This document shows positions 54,645 to 61,531 of a stretch of DNA of 64,000 bases, in pieces. The DNA is from a virus. The notes under the pieces were generated by a model. It ran no database searches and had not been told where the DNA came from. It saw only the letters and a program-made list of their open reading frames with translations. The translations under genes and the position numbers were made by a program. The stretch covers positions 24,669-88,668 of IMG/VR virus record IMGVR_UViG_3300042691_016420; one strand, given 5' to 3'. The number at the start of each line of letters is the position of its first letter. Positions within the stretch are counted from its first letter, which is position 1.

Positions 54645-54830
54645 AGTAAGAGGTACTCAGAGTCTTTAATCCAAGACTTAAACAATGGATAGGGTATTGG
54701 ACTGGACATCCTTAAACGCCAGTCTCTTGGGACTAAAGGATACCAACACAAATCCTCCCAGTAGTGTTGGCTGTTTTCAAGGGGGATGCCCCGCAGGTTT
54801 TTAAGAAATAGAAAACCGAATTAACTACTC
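54645..54830 (+). ncRNA. Hairpin-rich stretch between tRNA-like elements
   Basis: Series of perfect short stems: GAGTA/TACTC (about 54644), AGTCTT/AAGACT (54661-54678), GACTGG/CCAGTC, CCAACAC/GTGTTGG (54743-54770), GGGG/CCCC around GATG (near 54781-54792) and GGTTTT/AAAACC (54797-54818). No open frame fits. The density suggests a folded RNA continuous with the neighbouring elements. Confidence 0.45.
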
Positions 54831-54855
54831 ACAAGTAATCTCATTGTGGGGAAAT

Positions 54856-54946
54856 AGTCAGGTGGTGTATATAAGTAACACCCTTCATTGTAAGGATAGT
54901 AATATCTGGAAGGAAGAAGTAAGTGCAATTCTTACCCTGACTACCA
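54856..54946 (+). tRNA. Thr-type (TGT) tRNA-like gene with a 15-base hairpin insertion in the anticodon loop
   Basis: Acceptor AGTCAGG/CCTGACT, discriminator A and encoded CCA (54944-54946). D-arm GTGT-ATATAAGTA-ACAC. Anticodon stem CCTTC (54882-54886) pairs with GAAGG (54909-54913). The loop begins ATTGTAA (U33, anticodon TGT) but then carries 15 extra bases (54894-54908) that form their own hairpin GGATA-GTAA-TATCT. Variable AAGAA; T-arm GTAAG-TGCAATT-CTTAC. Without the insertion the length is exactly 76. D- and T-loops lack the usual GG and TTC, so function as a normal tRNA is uncertain. Confidence 0.6.
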
Positions 54947-55070
54947 GTGTTGTTCCCTTGAGAAAGGAATACTGAACAGAAACTATGTATGAAACTGATT
55001 ACAATAAAAGTAATGGCTTAGAAATAAGTTGGTAAAACAGTACAGACAACACAGAGGACTTCTTATCCTC
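54947..55070 (+). ncRNA. Multibranch RNA domain and adjacent anticodon-like hairpin
   Basis: GTGTTGT (54947-54953) pairs with ACAACAC (55046-55052), enclosing a T/A hairpin TTCC...GGAA with GAGA loop, a TACTG/CAGTA stem, ATTAC-AATAAAA-GTAAT, and CTTA-GAAA-TAAG with a GNRA-type loop. Right after, GAGGA-CTTCTTA-TCCTC (55054-55070) has a 5-bp stem and 7-base loop like a tRNA anticodon arm reading TCT. Confidence 0.5.
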
Positions 55071-55073
55071 AAT

Positions 55074-55155
55074 TTATCGGTTTCATCTCTAAAGATAGTA
55101 TCTTTGGACCAACAACCTTATACTTGTGAAAACCGAGAGTTTAGTGGGTTGTTTA
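55074..55155 (+). ncRNA. Pseudoknot RNA element, copy 1
   Basis: Stem A: CGGTTTCA (55078-55085) with TGAAAACCG (55127-55135), one bulged A. Stem B hairpin inside it: 9 bp around AGT (55088-55108). Stem C: AACAACC (55111-55117), in the loop of A, with GGTTGTT (55147-55153) outside A, giving an H-type pseudoknot. A second copy at 55237-55320 preserves all three stems with compensating changes. Confidence 0.8.
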
Positions 55156-55156
55156 T

Positions 55157-55237
55157 AGTCAAGTAATGCGTAATGTGAAAGGGGCCCATCACATCCTATA
55201 AGGTTGCATAGTCATGAGTTCGAATCTCATCTTGATT
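55157..55237 (+). ncRNA. tRNA-like domain between the pseudoknots
   Basis: Acceptor AGTCAAG (55157-55163) pairs with CTTGATT (55231-55237). Canonical T-arm ATGAG-TTCGAAT-CTCAT. No normal D- or anticodon arm: instead ATGC (55166-55169) pairs with GCAT (55206-55209) around a hairpin ATGTGA/TCACAT and a CCTATAAGG loop. Discriminator and CCA are absent. It abuts pseudoknot copy 1 on the left and shares one base with copy 2 on the right. Confidence 0.55.
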
Positions 55238-55320
55238 TATCGGTTTCATCTCTTAGAGTAGTCCTCTTAGACCAATAACCCTATGCTTGTGAAAACCGAG
55301 AGCTTAGTGGGTTATTTATA
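55237..55320 (+). ncRNA. Pseudoknot RNA element, copy 2
   Basis: Same three stems as copy 1: A CGGTTTCA with TGAAAACCG; B hairpin in the CTCTTAGAG region, 8 of 9 pairs kept with changed bases; C AATAACCC (55274-55281) with GGGTTATT (55309-55316). It ends 16 bases before the ATG of the next gene, so it may act as that gene's leader. Confidence 0.8.
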
Positions 55321-55336
55321 AACGTAAAATTAGAAT

Positions 55337-55723
55337 ATGAAGAAGTTAATATTTATCTTATTACTATTTATTAGTAATACTCTTTACTCTCAACAGTTTT
55401 ATGAAGCTAAAACTTTTTCTTTCTGTACAATTAAGAGAGGTGAGAGATGGACTGAGTGGACTGAAGTAGAACTTATCAAAGCTTCTATAGAGGTAGATAG
55501 TGCTGATGGTACTATAGTTTTATATACTAATAGAGTTGCAACTTATAGTATTTATAAAACTGATAAGTTTATAAATGATGGTGAAGTAGTCTATTGGTTT
55601 TTTTGTGAGGATGATTCTAAAGTCCTTTGTAATATCCAGTTAGTTCTAGATAGAAATGGATATAATAAGAATGAGATGGAAATTAGGTATGCAGATTTAA
55701 AATTAAGATATGAACTTAAATGA
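55337..55723 (+). CDS. Secreted protein
   Basis: 128 residues. MKKLIFILLLFISNTLYSQQ is a Sec-type signal peptide with probable cleavage near YSQ (about residue 18). The mature part is beta-rich with paired Cys (FCTIKR, WFFCEDDSKVLCN). It is preceded by the second pseudoknot element. A periplasmic or secreted role affecting the host envelope is inference; no family known to me. Ends 14 bases into the next gene. Confidence 0.6.
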   Translation: MKKLIFILLLFISNTLYSQQFYEAKTFSFCTIKRGERWTEWTEVELIKASIEVDSADGTIVLYTNRVATYSIYKTDKFINDGEVVYWFFCEDDSKVLCNIQLVLDRNGYNKNEMEIRYADLKLRYELK

Positions 55724-56291
55724 GATTCCTAAATATGTAATTAATCTACCTCATAGAACAGATAGATTAGGATCTTTTATAAGAGAAATACATAAAACTT
55801 TCATTAATAAAGACTTTACTATAATTGATGGTGTAATTAAAGAAACTTCAAGAGCTGGTATTTGGCAAGCATTTAAGAACTGTATACAAGATGCTAAAAA
55901 TAAAAACCACTTTGAGATTCTTTTTATGGAAGATGATGTAGTTTTTAGAGATGGAGCATATAAATATTCTCAAGAATGTTTTAATAATTTACCCAATGAT
56001 TGGGATATTCTTTTAGGAGGTATATCTGGTGTTAAAGAATTAATAGAGTATAATAATTATTGGAATAAAACAGTTGATTTTAGTGGAGGGCATTGTATGA
56101 TAATATCTTCTAAGATTTTTGATAAATTATTAAATATGGAAGAAAAAATACCAACAGATAGGGCTCTTGGAAGAATATTTAACTGTTATGTTACTAAAAA
56201 ACTTTTTGCTATACAATCAGCAGGATTTTCTGATTATGTAAAAAAAGAAGTAAATTATAGTGATTTTTTTAATCAATTTGAATTATTATGA
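55710..56291 (+). CDS. Glycosyltransferase family 25-like protein
   Basis: 193 residues. YVINLPHRTDRL (residues 9-20) is the opening signature of LPS-type GT25 enzymes, and LFMEDDVVF (about residue 71) supplies the acidic DDD-like donor site. The chain is shorter than the family's usual 230-260, so C-terminal elements may be reduced. Phage GTs of this kind may modify host surface sugars or phage proteins. Overlaps the secreted gene by 14 bases and shares ATGA with the endolysin gene. Confidence 0.72.
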   Translation: MNLNEIPKYVINLPHRTDRLGSFIREIHKTFINKDFTIIDGVIKETSRAGIWQAFKNCIQDAKNKNHFEILFMEDDVVFRDGAYKYSQECFNNLPNDWDILLGGISGVKELIEYNNYWNKTVDFSGGHCMIISSKIFDKLLNMEEKIPTDRALGRIFNCYVTKKLFAIQSAGFSDYVKKEVNYSDFFNQFELL

Positions 56292-56749
56292 ACTTAAGTA
56301 AGAATTTAACACTCTTTGAAATGATAAGGAGTGATATGGCTAAGAGAAAGGGAGTTTCTAATCAGCCTACTCCTGAGCATATTGAGAATATGAAAGTTTT
56401 GGCTGAGAAAATATTCCAACCAATTAGAGAACACTTTGGTGTTCCTATCTATATATCCTCAGGATATAGAAGTGCAGCATTAAATAAGAAGATTGGGGGT
56501 TCTAGAACATCTCAACATCTTACAGGAGAAGCAATAGATATAGATATGGATGGACATCCACATGTTTCTAACGTACAAATCTTTAACTTTATAAGAGCTA
56601 ATCTTATTTTTGATCAATTGATTTGGGAATTTGGAAACAATAGTAATCCTGATTGGGTTCATGTGTCTTATAATACTTCAGGCACTAACAGAAGAGACGT
56701 ATTAAGGGCTACCAAAGGCACATTTGGGACTAAGTATGTAGCAATGTGA
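56288..56749 (+). CDS. Endolysin, peptidase M15-type (D-Ala-D-Ala carboxypeptidase fold)
   Basis: 153 residues. The M15 motifs are present: SGYRSAALN (about 57-65), IGGSRTSQHLTGEAIDID with His, Asp zinc ligands (about 67-84), and WVHVSY (about 121-126) with the third ligand His. The enzyme cleaves peptidoglycan stems and serves as the lysin in crAss-like phages. No signal peptide is seen, so it needs the holin. It is on the plus arm, far from the holin and spanin candidates. Confidence 0.85.
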   Translation: MNLSKNLTLFEMIRSDMAKRKGVSNQPTPEHIENMKVLAEKIFQPIREHFGVPIYISSGYRSAALNKKIGGSRTSQHLTGEAIDIDMDGHPHVSNVQIFNFIRANLIFDQLIWEFGNNSNPDWVHVSYNTSGTNRRDVLRATKGTFGTKYVAM

Positions 56750-56985
56750 GTAATGTAATAGTAATAGAGGTAGGTAAGAATTATTCTAAATTTGAGGAAC
56801 TTGCCTACCTAAAAGAGGAGAACTATTGTCTTCTAAATATGGACAATTTTGTATGGTATATTGGAACATGTTTAAATGATCCTTACCTTGCACAGCAATT
56901 ACTAGCTAAATATATGGGAATAACTCCCCTACATGCTAATGTAATTGTACAAATTAATAAGTATGACAGCGGAAAGAAAGATTAA
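56746..56985 (+). CDS. Small protein of unknown function
   Basis: 79 residues starting at GTG (GTGAGT overlaps the endolysin stop): MSNVIVIEVGKNYSKFEELA. Hydrophobic core with paired strands; C-terminal tail DSGKKD*. The stop lies 23 bases inside the next gene. Not recognised. Confidence 0.5.
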   Translation: MSNVIVIEVGKNYSKFEELAYLKEENYCLLNMDNFVWYIGTCLNDPYLAQQLLAKYMGITPLHANVIVQINKYDSGKKD

Positions 56986-57913
56986 TCTGGACTTTAATGA
57001 TGTACTCATTTGTCCAGCTTCCTACTCTGATATAAGGAGTAGATCTGAGTGTGAGGTAGGAGATATTCTACCTCTTTTTACTGCTCCTATGGATACAGTA
57101 ATTAATAGAGATAATATGCACATCTTTAAAGACTTTAATATATGCCTTCCTAGAGAGAATAATGGCCCTCATGTAGATGAGGATGTATTCTCTTCTTATG
57201 GTATAGAAGAATTTGAGAAGTTATTTCTAGAGAATGAGGTATCCTTTACCAAAGCTAATATTCTTATTGATGTAGCTAATGGTCACATGAGGAGATTGCA
57301 TTATGCTGTATCTCTTGCTAAGAAGAAATATCCCCATATGTCTCTAATGGCAGGTAATATTGCCAATCCAGAAACATTTGAGATATTACAAGATGCTGGT
57401 GCAGACTACATTAGAGTAGGTATTGGTAATGGTGGAGGATGTTTAACTACACAACAAACTGGTGTAGGATATCCTATGGCCTCACTAATTAGTGAGTGTA
57501 ACTTTGTTAAGAGAGGTTCCAAACTTGTAGCTGATGGTGGTATGCAGAAATACTCAGACATCATCAAGGCTTTAGCCATTGGTGCAGACTATGTAATGCT
57601 AGGAAGCATTCTAAATAGAATGCGAGAGAGTGCTGGTGAGACTGTTACCTATCAAGGTAAACCTCATAAACACTTTAGAGGTATGTCTTCTAAGGGTGTG
57701 CAAGAAGATTGGGGTAGAGATATCCTTAAAACTTCTGAGGGAATTGATAGGTATTTTCCAGTAGAATATACATACTCCCAGTGGGTATCTAACTTTAAAG
57801 ATTATCTAAAGAGTGCTATGTCCTACACAGGATGTGGAACTCTTGAGGAATTTATTGGTAATGTAGAGATTATACAAATTAGTAATAACGCTTACAATAG
57901 ATTTGCAAAATGA
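56963..57913 (+). CDS. IMP dehydrogenase / GMP reductase-family enzyme
   Basis: 316 residues from the ATG at 56963 (MTAERKINLDFNDVLICPAS), chosen over a TTG upstream. The catalytic loop RVGIGNGGGCLTTQQTGVGYP holds the active Cys (about residue 159) and the phosphate-binding ADGGM...DIIKALAIGADYVMLGS follows. The length fits GMP reductase or a CBS-less IMP dehydrogenase; the flap appears short. Either changes the purine pools of the host during infection. I cannot separate the two activities by motif. Overlaps the preceding small gene. Confidence 0.82.
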   Translation: MTAERKINLDFNDVLICPASYSDIRSRSECEVGDILPLFTAPMDTVINRDNMHIFKDFNICLPRENNGPHVDEDVFSSYGIEEFEKLFLENEVSFTKANILIDVANGHMRRLHYAVSLAKKKYPHMSLMAGNIANPETFEILQDAGADYIRVGIGNGGGCLTTQQTGVGYPMASLISECNFVKRGSKLVADGGMQKYSDIIKALAIGADYVMLGSILNRMRESAGETVTYQGKPHKHFRGMSSKGVQEDWGRDILKTSEGIDRYFPVEYTYSQWVSNFKDYLKSAMSYTGCGTLEEFIGNVEIIQISNNAYNRFAK

Positions 57914-58266
57914 GAATTTATTATAGTCTAGATGAGATAAAGGAGATTGTTGATGAGTTAATGCCTCCTAAGAATAATCACTTGATTGGTAAATTTAAGT
58001 TAGAGTTTCTAATTAGTTCTAAGAATTGGGACTATGCTTCTAATGAGATTGAGATTGTTAATCAAAGAAACTTTAAGTATTACATTAAGAAAGCAAGTTT
58101 GCAACAAGAGATAGATATTCTTAGAAGTTATCTTGATGATTATTATGAGTATTATGATGATCATGCTCTATGGAAATATCAAACAGAGTTAAGAGAAAGA
58201 ATTAAAAGATTAGAAGATGAAAATAAAATATGGATACTGCAAGAGTTGTCAAAAATCTCTCTTTAA
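57910..58266 (+). CDS. Protein of unknown function
   Basis: 118 residues (MRIYYSLDEIKEIVDELMPP). Beta-like N-terminus (LIGKFKLEFLISSKNWDYAS) and C-terminal charged helices. Shares ATGA with the IMPDH-like gene and overlaps the next gene by 50 bases. Not recognised. Confidence 0.5.
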   Translation: MRIYYSLDEIKEIVDELMPPKNNHLIGKFKLEFLISSKNWDYASNEIEIVNQRNFKYYIKKASLQQEIDILRSYLDDYYEYYDDHALWKYQTELRERIKRLEDENKIWILQELSKISL

Positions 58267-58615
58267 TTTTAAACACCATGAAATGGCTTGGTGTACTAGC
58301 TGTAATAAGTCTGCTGTTGATATTGAAGAGTTTTACTCCAGAACTATTGGAGATGCTGAGGTTAGAGAAGGAGAAATATCTGATCTCATAGAAGGTATTA
58401 GGGAATCTTTTGTATGGACCTCTAATTATGATAAAGATATGAATAGAACTGAGCCTGTTAATAAACTCTTAAAAGACTTAGATACTGATCATATTATTAA
58501 TATTATAGACTATCTTGTTGGTAGAGATTCTATACAAGAAGCTACAAAAAGAAGTATATCCGTAATGGTTAATGAATTAAAGTACAGACATGATAAAAGA
58601 ATTTATTCCTTATAA
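58217..58615 (+). CDS. Zinc-ribbon protein
   Basis: 132 residues. YCKSCQKSLFNFKHHEMAWCTSCNKS (split here as CKSC and CTSC, about residues 8-11 and 26-29) forms a CxxC...CxxC zinc ribbon at the N-terminus, followed by a helical acidic region. The start inside the preceding gene is kept because the first Cys lies close to it. Nucleic-acid or protein binding in replication is plausible but not shown. Confidence 0.6.
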   Translation: MKIKYGYCKSCQKSLFNFKHHEMAWCTSCNKSAVDIEEFYSRTIGDAEVREGEISDLIEGIRESFVWTSNYDKDMNRTEPVNKLLKDLDTDHIINIIDYLVGRDSIQEATKRSISVMVNELKYRHDKRIYSL

Positions 58616-58970
58616 TTTAGCATTAGCACTTAAAGAATTGGGGTTTGATGAACCTTGTTTTAAAAAATATATAGCAGGATGTTTATGGAGCAATCCAATA
58701 GCTCCTGAAGTATATGAAAATATACCTCTAAATAGTTCTGATTGTTTAGCACCACTATACCAACAAGCATTTAGATGGTTTAGAGAGAAGTATAAAATGG
58801 ATTCTGTAATAATTAGAAGTTTTAGTATGACTAATTCCTATCATTATAATATTGTTATAGACCAAGATTATGGAAATGATTTACAATCTACATCAATTCC
58901 TAATAGAACTTATCAACAAGCAGAACTTGAATGTCTTAAAAAATTAATTGAGATTGTAAAAAACAAATAA
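58590..58970 (+). CDS. Conserved small phage protein (LYQQAFRWFREKY type)
   Basis: 126 residues. LALALKELGFDEPCF and APLYQQAFRWFREKYKMDS and ELECLKKLIEIV are patterns I know from a small family spread widely across Bacteroidetes phages and prophages. Function is unknown. Overlaps the zinc-ribbon gene by 26 bases and stands before the DNA polymerase gene. Confidence 0.65.
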   Translation: MIKEFIPYNLALALKELGFDEPCFKKYIAGCLWSNPIAPEVYENIPLNSSDCLAPLYQQAFRWFREKYKMDSVIIRSFSMTNSYHYNIVIDQDYGNDLQSTSIPNRTYQQAELECLKKLIEIVKNK

Positions 58971-58976
58971 TTATGA

Positions 58977-60851
58977 ATGAAAAGAGTTTGGGTTTATGAT
59001 CTAGAGACCTTAGACATTTTTACTGCAACTTTTATAGATAGAGACTCTGATGAAACCAGAGTCTTTGTCATTAGTAAGAGTAAGGATGAAAGAGAAGAAC
59101 TATTCTCATTTCTTAAGAATGAGGTTAGTGGATTAATAGGTTACAATAGTGTACACTTTGATGGACAAATAGTAGAGTATATGTTTAGGAATCCTAACTG
59201 TACTCCACAAGACATTAAGAGGTATGCTAGAATTATAACTTCAGAGGATAATAGAAGACCTGATGTGGCTGAATGGCAATTTAGAATCCCACAACTAGAC
59301 CTATTCAGGTCTCTATCTCTCTCTACTAAAGCCAAAAGAACTGGCTTAAAGTGGTGTGAATTTATGATGGACCTAGAGAATATTGAGGATATGCCTTCAC
59401 AGGGTGTAGGTGAGAATTGGGAAGAGATGGTGCTCTCTTACAATCTAAATGATGTTATTGCTACTAAGGAACTGTATAACAGATTTAAGCATGAGATTGA
59501 GCTACGCAAGGCTATAACCTTGAGAGACAATGTTAATGTTATGAATAGTACAGAGCCTGATATGGCTAAGAAACTATTTGGTAAGTATCTCTCTAGAGCT
59601 ATGAGGATTCCCCTCAATGATTTAAAGAGTATGTCTACCAGTAGAGATGTAGTACATGTCAAGGATATTATATTTCCTTATGTTACCTTTAATAAAGAGA
59701 AGTTTAAAGAAGTCCTAACACACTTCCAGAGCCTCTCTCTTAAGAATAAGGATAACTTTGAGAAGGTAGTAAACTACAAAGGCATTCCTATTGTCTTTGG
59801 CTTAGGTGGTATCCACGCTGCTCCTAAGAATAAGATATATAGTAGTGATGAGAATATGATTATTAAGAGTCTGGATGTAGTAAGTTTCTATCCTAATCTT
59901 ATGATTAGGAATGGCTTATGTCCAGCACATTTACCTAAGGATATATTTCTTCCCTTGTATGAGGGTTTCTTTAATGAGAGGAGAAGTATTCCAAAATCTG
60001 ATCCTAGAAACTATATACTTAAAATTTTGCTTAATGCCACTTATGGCTTGACAAATGATGAGTATAGTTTTCTGAGAGATAGAGCAGTAACTCTCTCTAT
60101 ATGTATTAATGGTCAACTCCTGCTAACTATGCTACTAGAGATGTTAGCAGAGAAGATGCCTTTAGAATTAGTCATGATGAATACAGATGGCTTTGAGGTT
60201 AGAATTCCAAGAGCTTATGAGGAAACCTATAACTCTGTTTGTAAAGAGTGGGAATCCTTAACTAAACTTGAGTTAGAGTTTGTAGACTATCAGAAGATGA
60301 TAATCTCAGACGTAAATAACTATATAGCTATCTACACTAATGGAAAAACAAAGACTAAAGGCAAGTATGAGTTCAAGGATATTCCACTTCATAAAAACAA
60401 ATCTCATTGTATTATACCTTATTCTGTTTATAATTATTGGGTTCATAATATTAATGTAGAGGAAACTATTAAGGGACACAGGAATATCTTTGATTTTTGT
60501 GCAGGAGTTAAGGCTAAGAAATCTGTAGAGAGAGGGCAATCCTCCTATGAGTTGCATGCTATAGCAATACAAGATTTAAAAATAACTAAGCTTAGTAAGA
60601 CTGTAAGATACTATATTTGTAATAAGAACCATGATGGCTATCTAATGAAGAGATATTCTATTGGAAGCTTAGAACAAGTAGAAGCTCCGGCTAGAAAGGG
60701 TAAAATCTTTAAAGCTTGGACTGTTAAATACTTTAATAAGTACTTCAAGCCAAAAGAATTCTCAGATTATAATATTGATTATCAGTATTATATAATGAAA
60801 GCTAATGAATGGATTGCAGAATTTGATGAAAAACAATTATCTTTATTCTAA
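58977..60851 (+). CDS. Family B DNA polymerase
   Basis: 624 residues. Exonuclease motifs: YDLET (7-11), IGYNSVHFD (about 53-61) and YNLNDV (about 155). Polymerase motifs: A DVVSFYPNLM (about 300), B KILLNATYGLTN (about 348), C MMNTDGFEV (about 400) in which the usual YxDTD is NTDG, as in some crAss-like enzymes. The chain is short for PolB (no long thumb), like crAss and protein-primed types. Replicates phage DNA. Confidence 0.88.
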   Translation: MKRVWVYDLETLDIFTATFIDRDSDETRVFVISKSKDEREELFSFLKNEVSGLIGYNSVHFDGQIVEYMFRNPNCTPQDIKRYARIITSEDNRRPDVAEWQFRIPQLDLFRSLSLSTKAKRTGLKWCEFMMDLENIEDMPSQGVGENWEEMVLSYNLNDVIATKELYNRFKHEIELRKAITLRDNVNVMNSTEPDMAKKLFGKYLSRAMRIPLNDLKSMSTSRDVVHVKDIIFPYVTFNKEKFKEVLTHFQSLSLKNKDNFEKVVNYKGIPIVFGLGGIHAAPKNKIYSSDENMIIKSLDVVSFYPNLMIRNGLCPAHLPKDIFLPLYEGFFNERRSIPKSDPRNYILKILLNATYGLTNDEYSFLRDRAVTLSICINGQLLLTMLLEMLAEKMPLELVMMNTDGFEVRIPRAYEETYNSVCKEWESLTKLELEFVDYQKMIISDVNNYIAIYTNGKTKTKGKYEFKDIPLHKNKSHCIIPYSVYNYWVHNINVEETIKGHRNIFDFCAGVKAKKSVERGQSSYELHAIAIQDLKITKLSKTVRYYICNKNHDGYLMKRYSIGSLEQVEAPARKGKIFKAWTVKYFNKYFKPKEFSDYNIDYQYYIMKANEWIAEFDEKQLSLF

Positions 60852-60855
60852 AATT

Positions 60856-61086
60856 ATGTACAAGAAAGTGATTATACAGCCTTATAAAAGTGTTGGAATT
60901 GATGGGAAAACCACAGTTACTGGTAGATACAAAGACAATATTGGTGTAGGTAAATTTGAGACAGAAGATACTTATACACTAGTATGCACTATTTCCAGAG
61001 ATATTGGTAACCAGAAAGAACAGGAAGCATATGCAACTCTAATAGCTACTCTCTTAAATGAGAATAGAAAATATGTTATGGAGTAG
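60856..61086 (+). CDS. Small protein of unknown function
   Basis: 76 residues from the ATG at 60856 (MYKKVIIQPYKSVGIDGKTT); an upstream Met lies inside the polymerase gene. Beta-rich, possible OB-like fold (TLVCTISRDIGNQKEQEAYA). Four bases after the polymerase stop. A replication accessory role is inference from neighbours. Confidence 0.5.
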   Translation: MYKKVIIQPYKSVGIDGKTTVTGRYKDNIGVGKFETEDTYTLVCTISRDIGNQKEQEAYATLIATLLNENRKYVME

Positions 61087-61102
61087 TATTTTATAAGAAT
61101 AT

Positions 61103-61531
61103 GTGAAAAGAAAAAAACAGAGTATTAAGCTCCTAGCTCTTAGTAAGTATAAAAATGTACATGAGCTAAAGCAACAGCTTTATAGAAGTGCTAGAAAAAG
61201 AGCACTTCAAAAGGGGCTTGAATTTAATATTGAACTGAGAGATATACACATTCCTAAGAAGTGTCCTATCCTCAAAGTTCCCCTAATATGTAGTACTAGG
61301 TACTCTCCATCCATAGACAGAATATATCCTGATAAGGGGTATGTTAAGGGTAACATTGCTGTTATTAGCACCCTAGCTAATAGTATGAAAGCTAATGCTA
61401 CCCCAAATGAACTTTTAATTTTTGCTAAAAACATTAAGAAGTATATGGATTTATATGAAGAGGTAGAAGTGGATGAACTTCCAGTTCCACCAGATCCAGA
61501 TGAGATAATTAGAATAATGAATGAAGACTAA
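61103..61531 (+). CDS. HNH / endonuclease VII-like protein
   Basis: 142 residues from a GTG start. CPILKVPL..., then SPSIDRIYPDKGYVKGNIAVIS and ANSMKANATPNEL follow the pattern of small phage nucleases of the HNH/recombination-endonuclease group (SxDRIxPxKGYxxGNxxxIS). The paired-Cys zinc site typical of HNH is reduced to one Cys in CPIL, so activity is uncertain. The C-terminus is acidic with Pro. Overlaps the helicase gene by 11 bases. Confidence 0.55.
   Translation: MKRKKQSIKLLALSKYKNVHELKQQLYRSARKRALQKGLEFNIELRDIHIPKKCPILKVPLICSTRYSPSIDRIYPDKGYVKGNIAVISTLANSMKANATPNELLIFAKNIKKYMDLYEEVEVDELPVPPDPDEIIRIMNED

Noticed and set aside
54563-54751. Minus-strand 62-codon frame across the tRNA-like locus
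   Set aside because: Its coding appearance is explained by complementarity of folded RNA elements; no leader or family.
54640-54856. Group I intron in the Leu-type tRNA
   Set aside because: I could not find the conserved core sequences or a P7-type pairing, and the 3' end of the tRNA precedes this stretch.
54534-55320. Transfer-messenger RNA (tmRNA)
   Set aside because: Pseudoknots with a tRNA-like domain suggested it, but the acceptor lacks the G3-U70 pair, no Ala tag frame is seen, and the tRNA-like part is complete rather than split.
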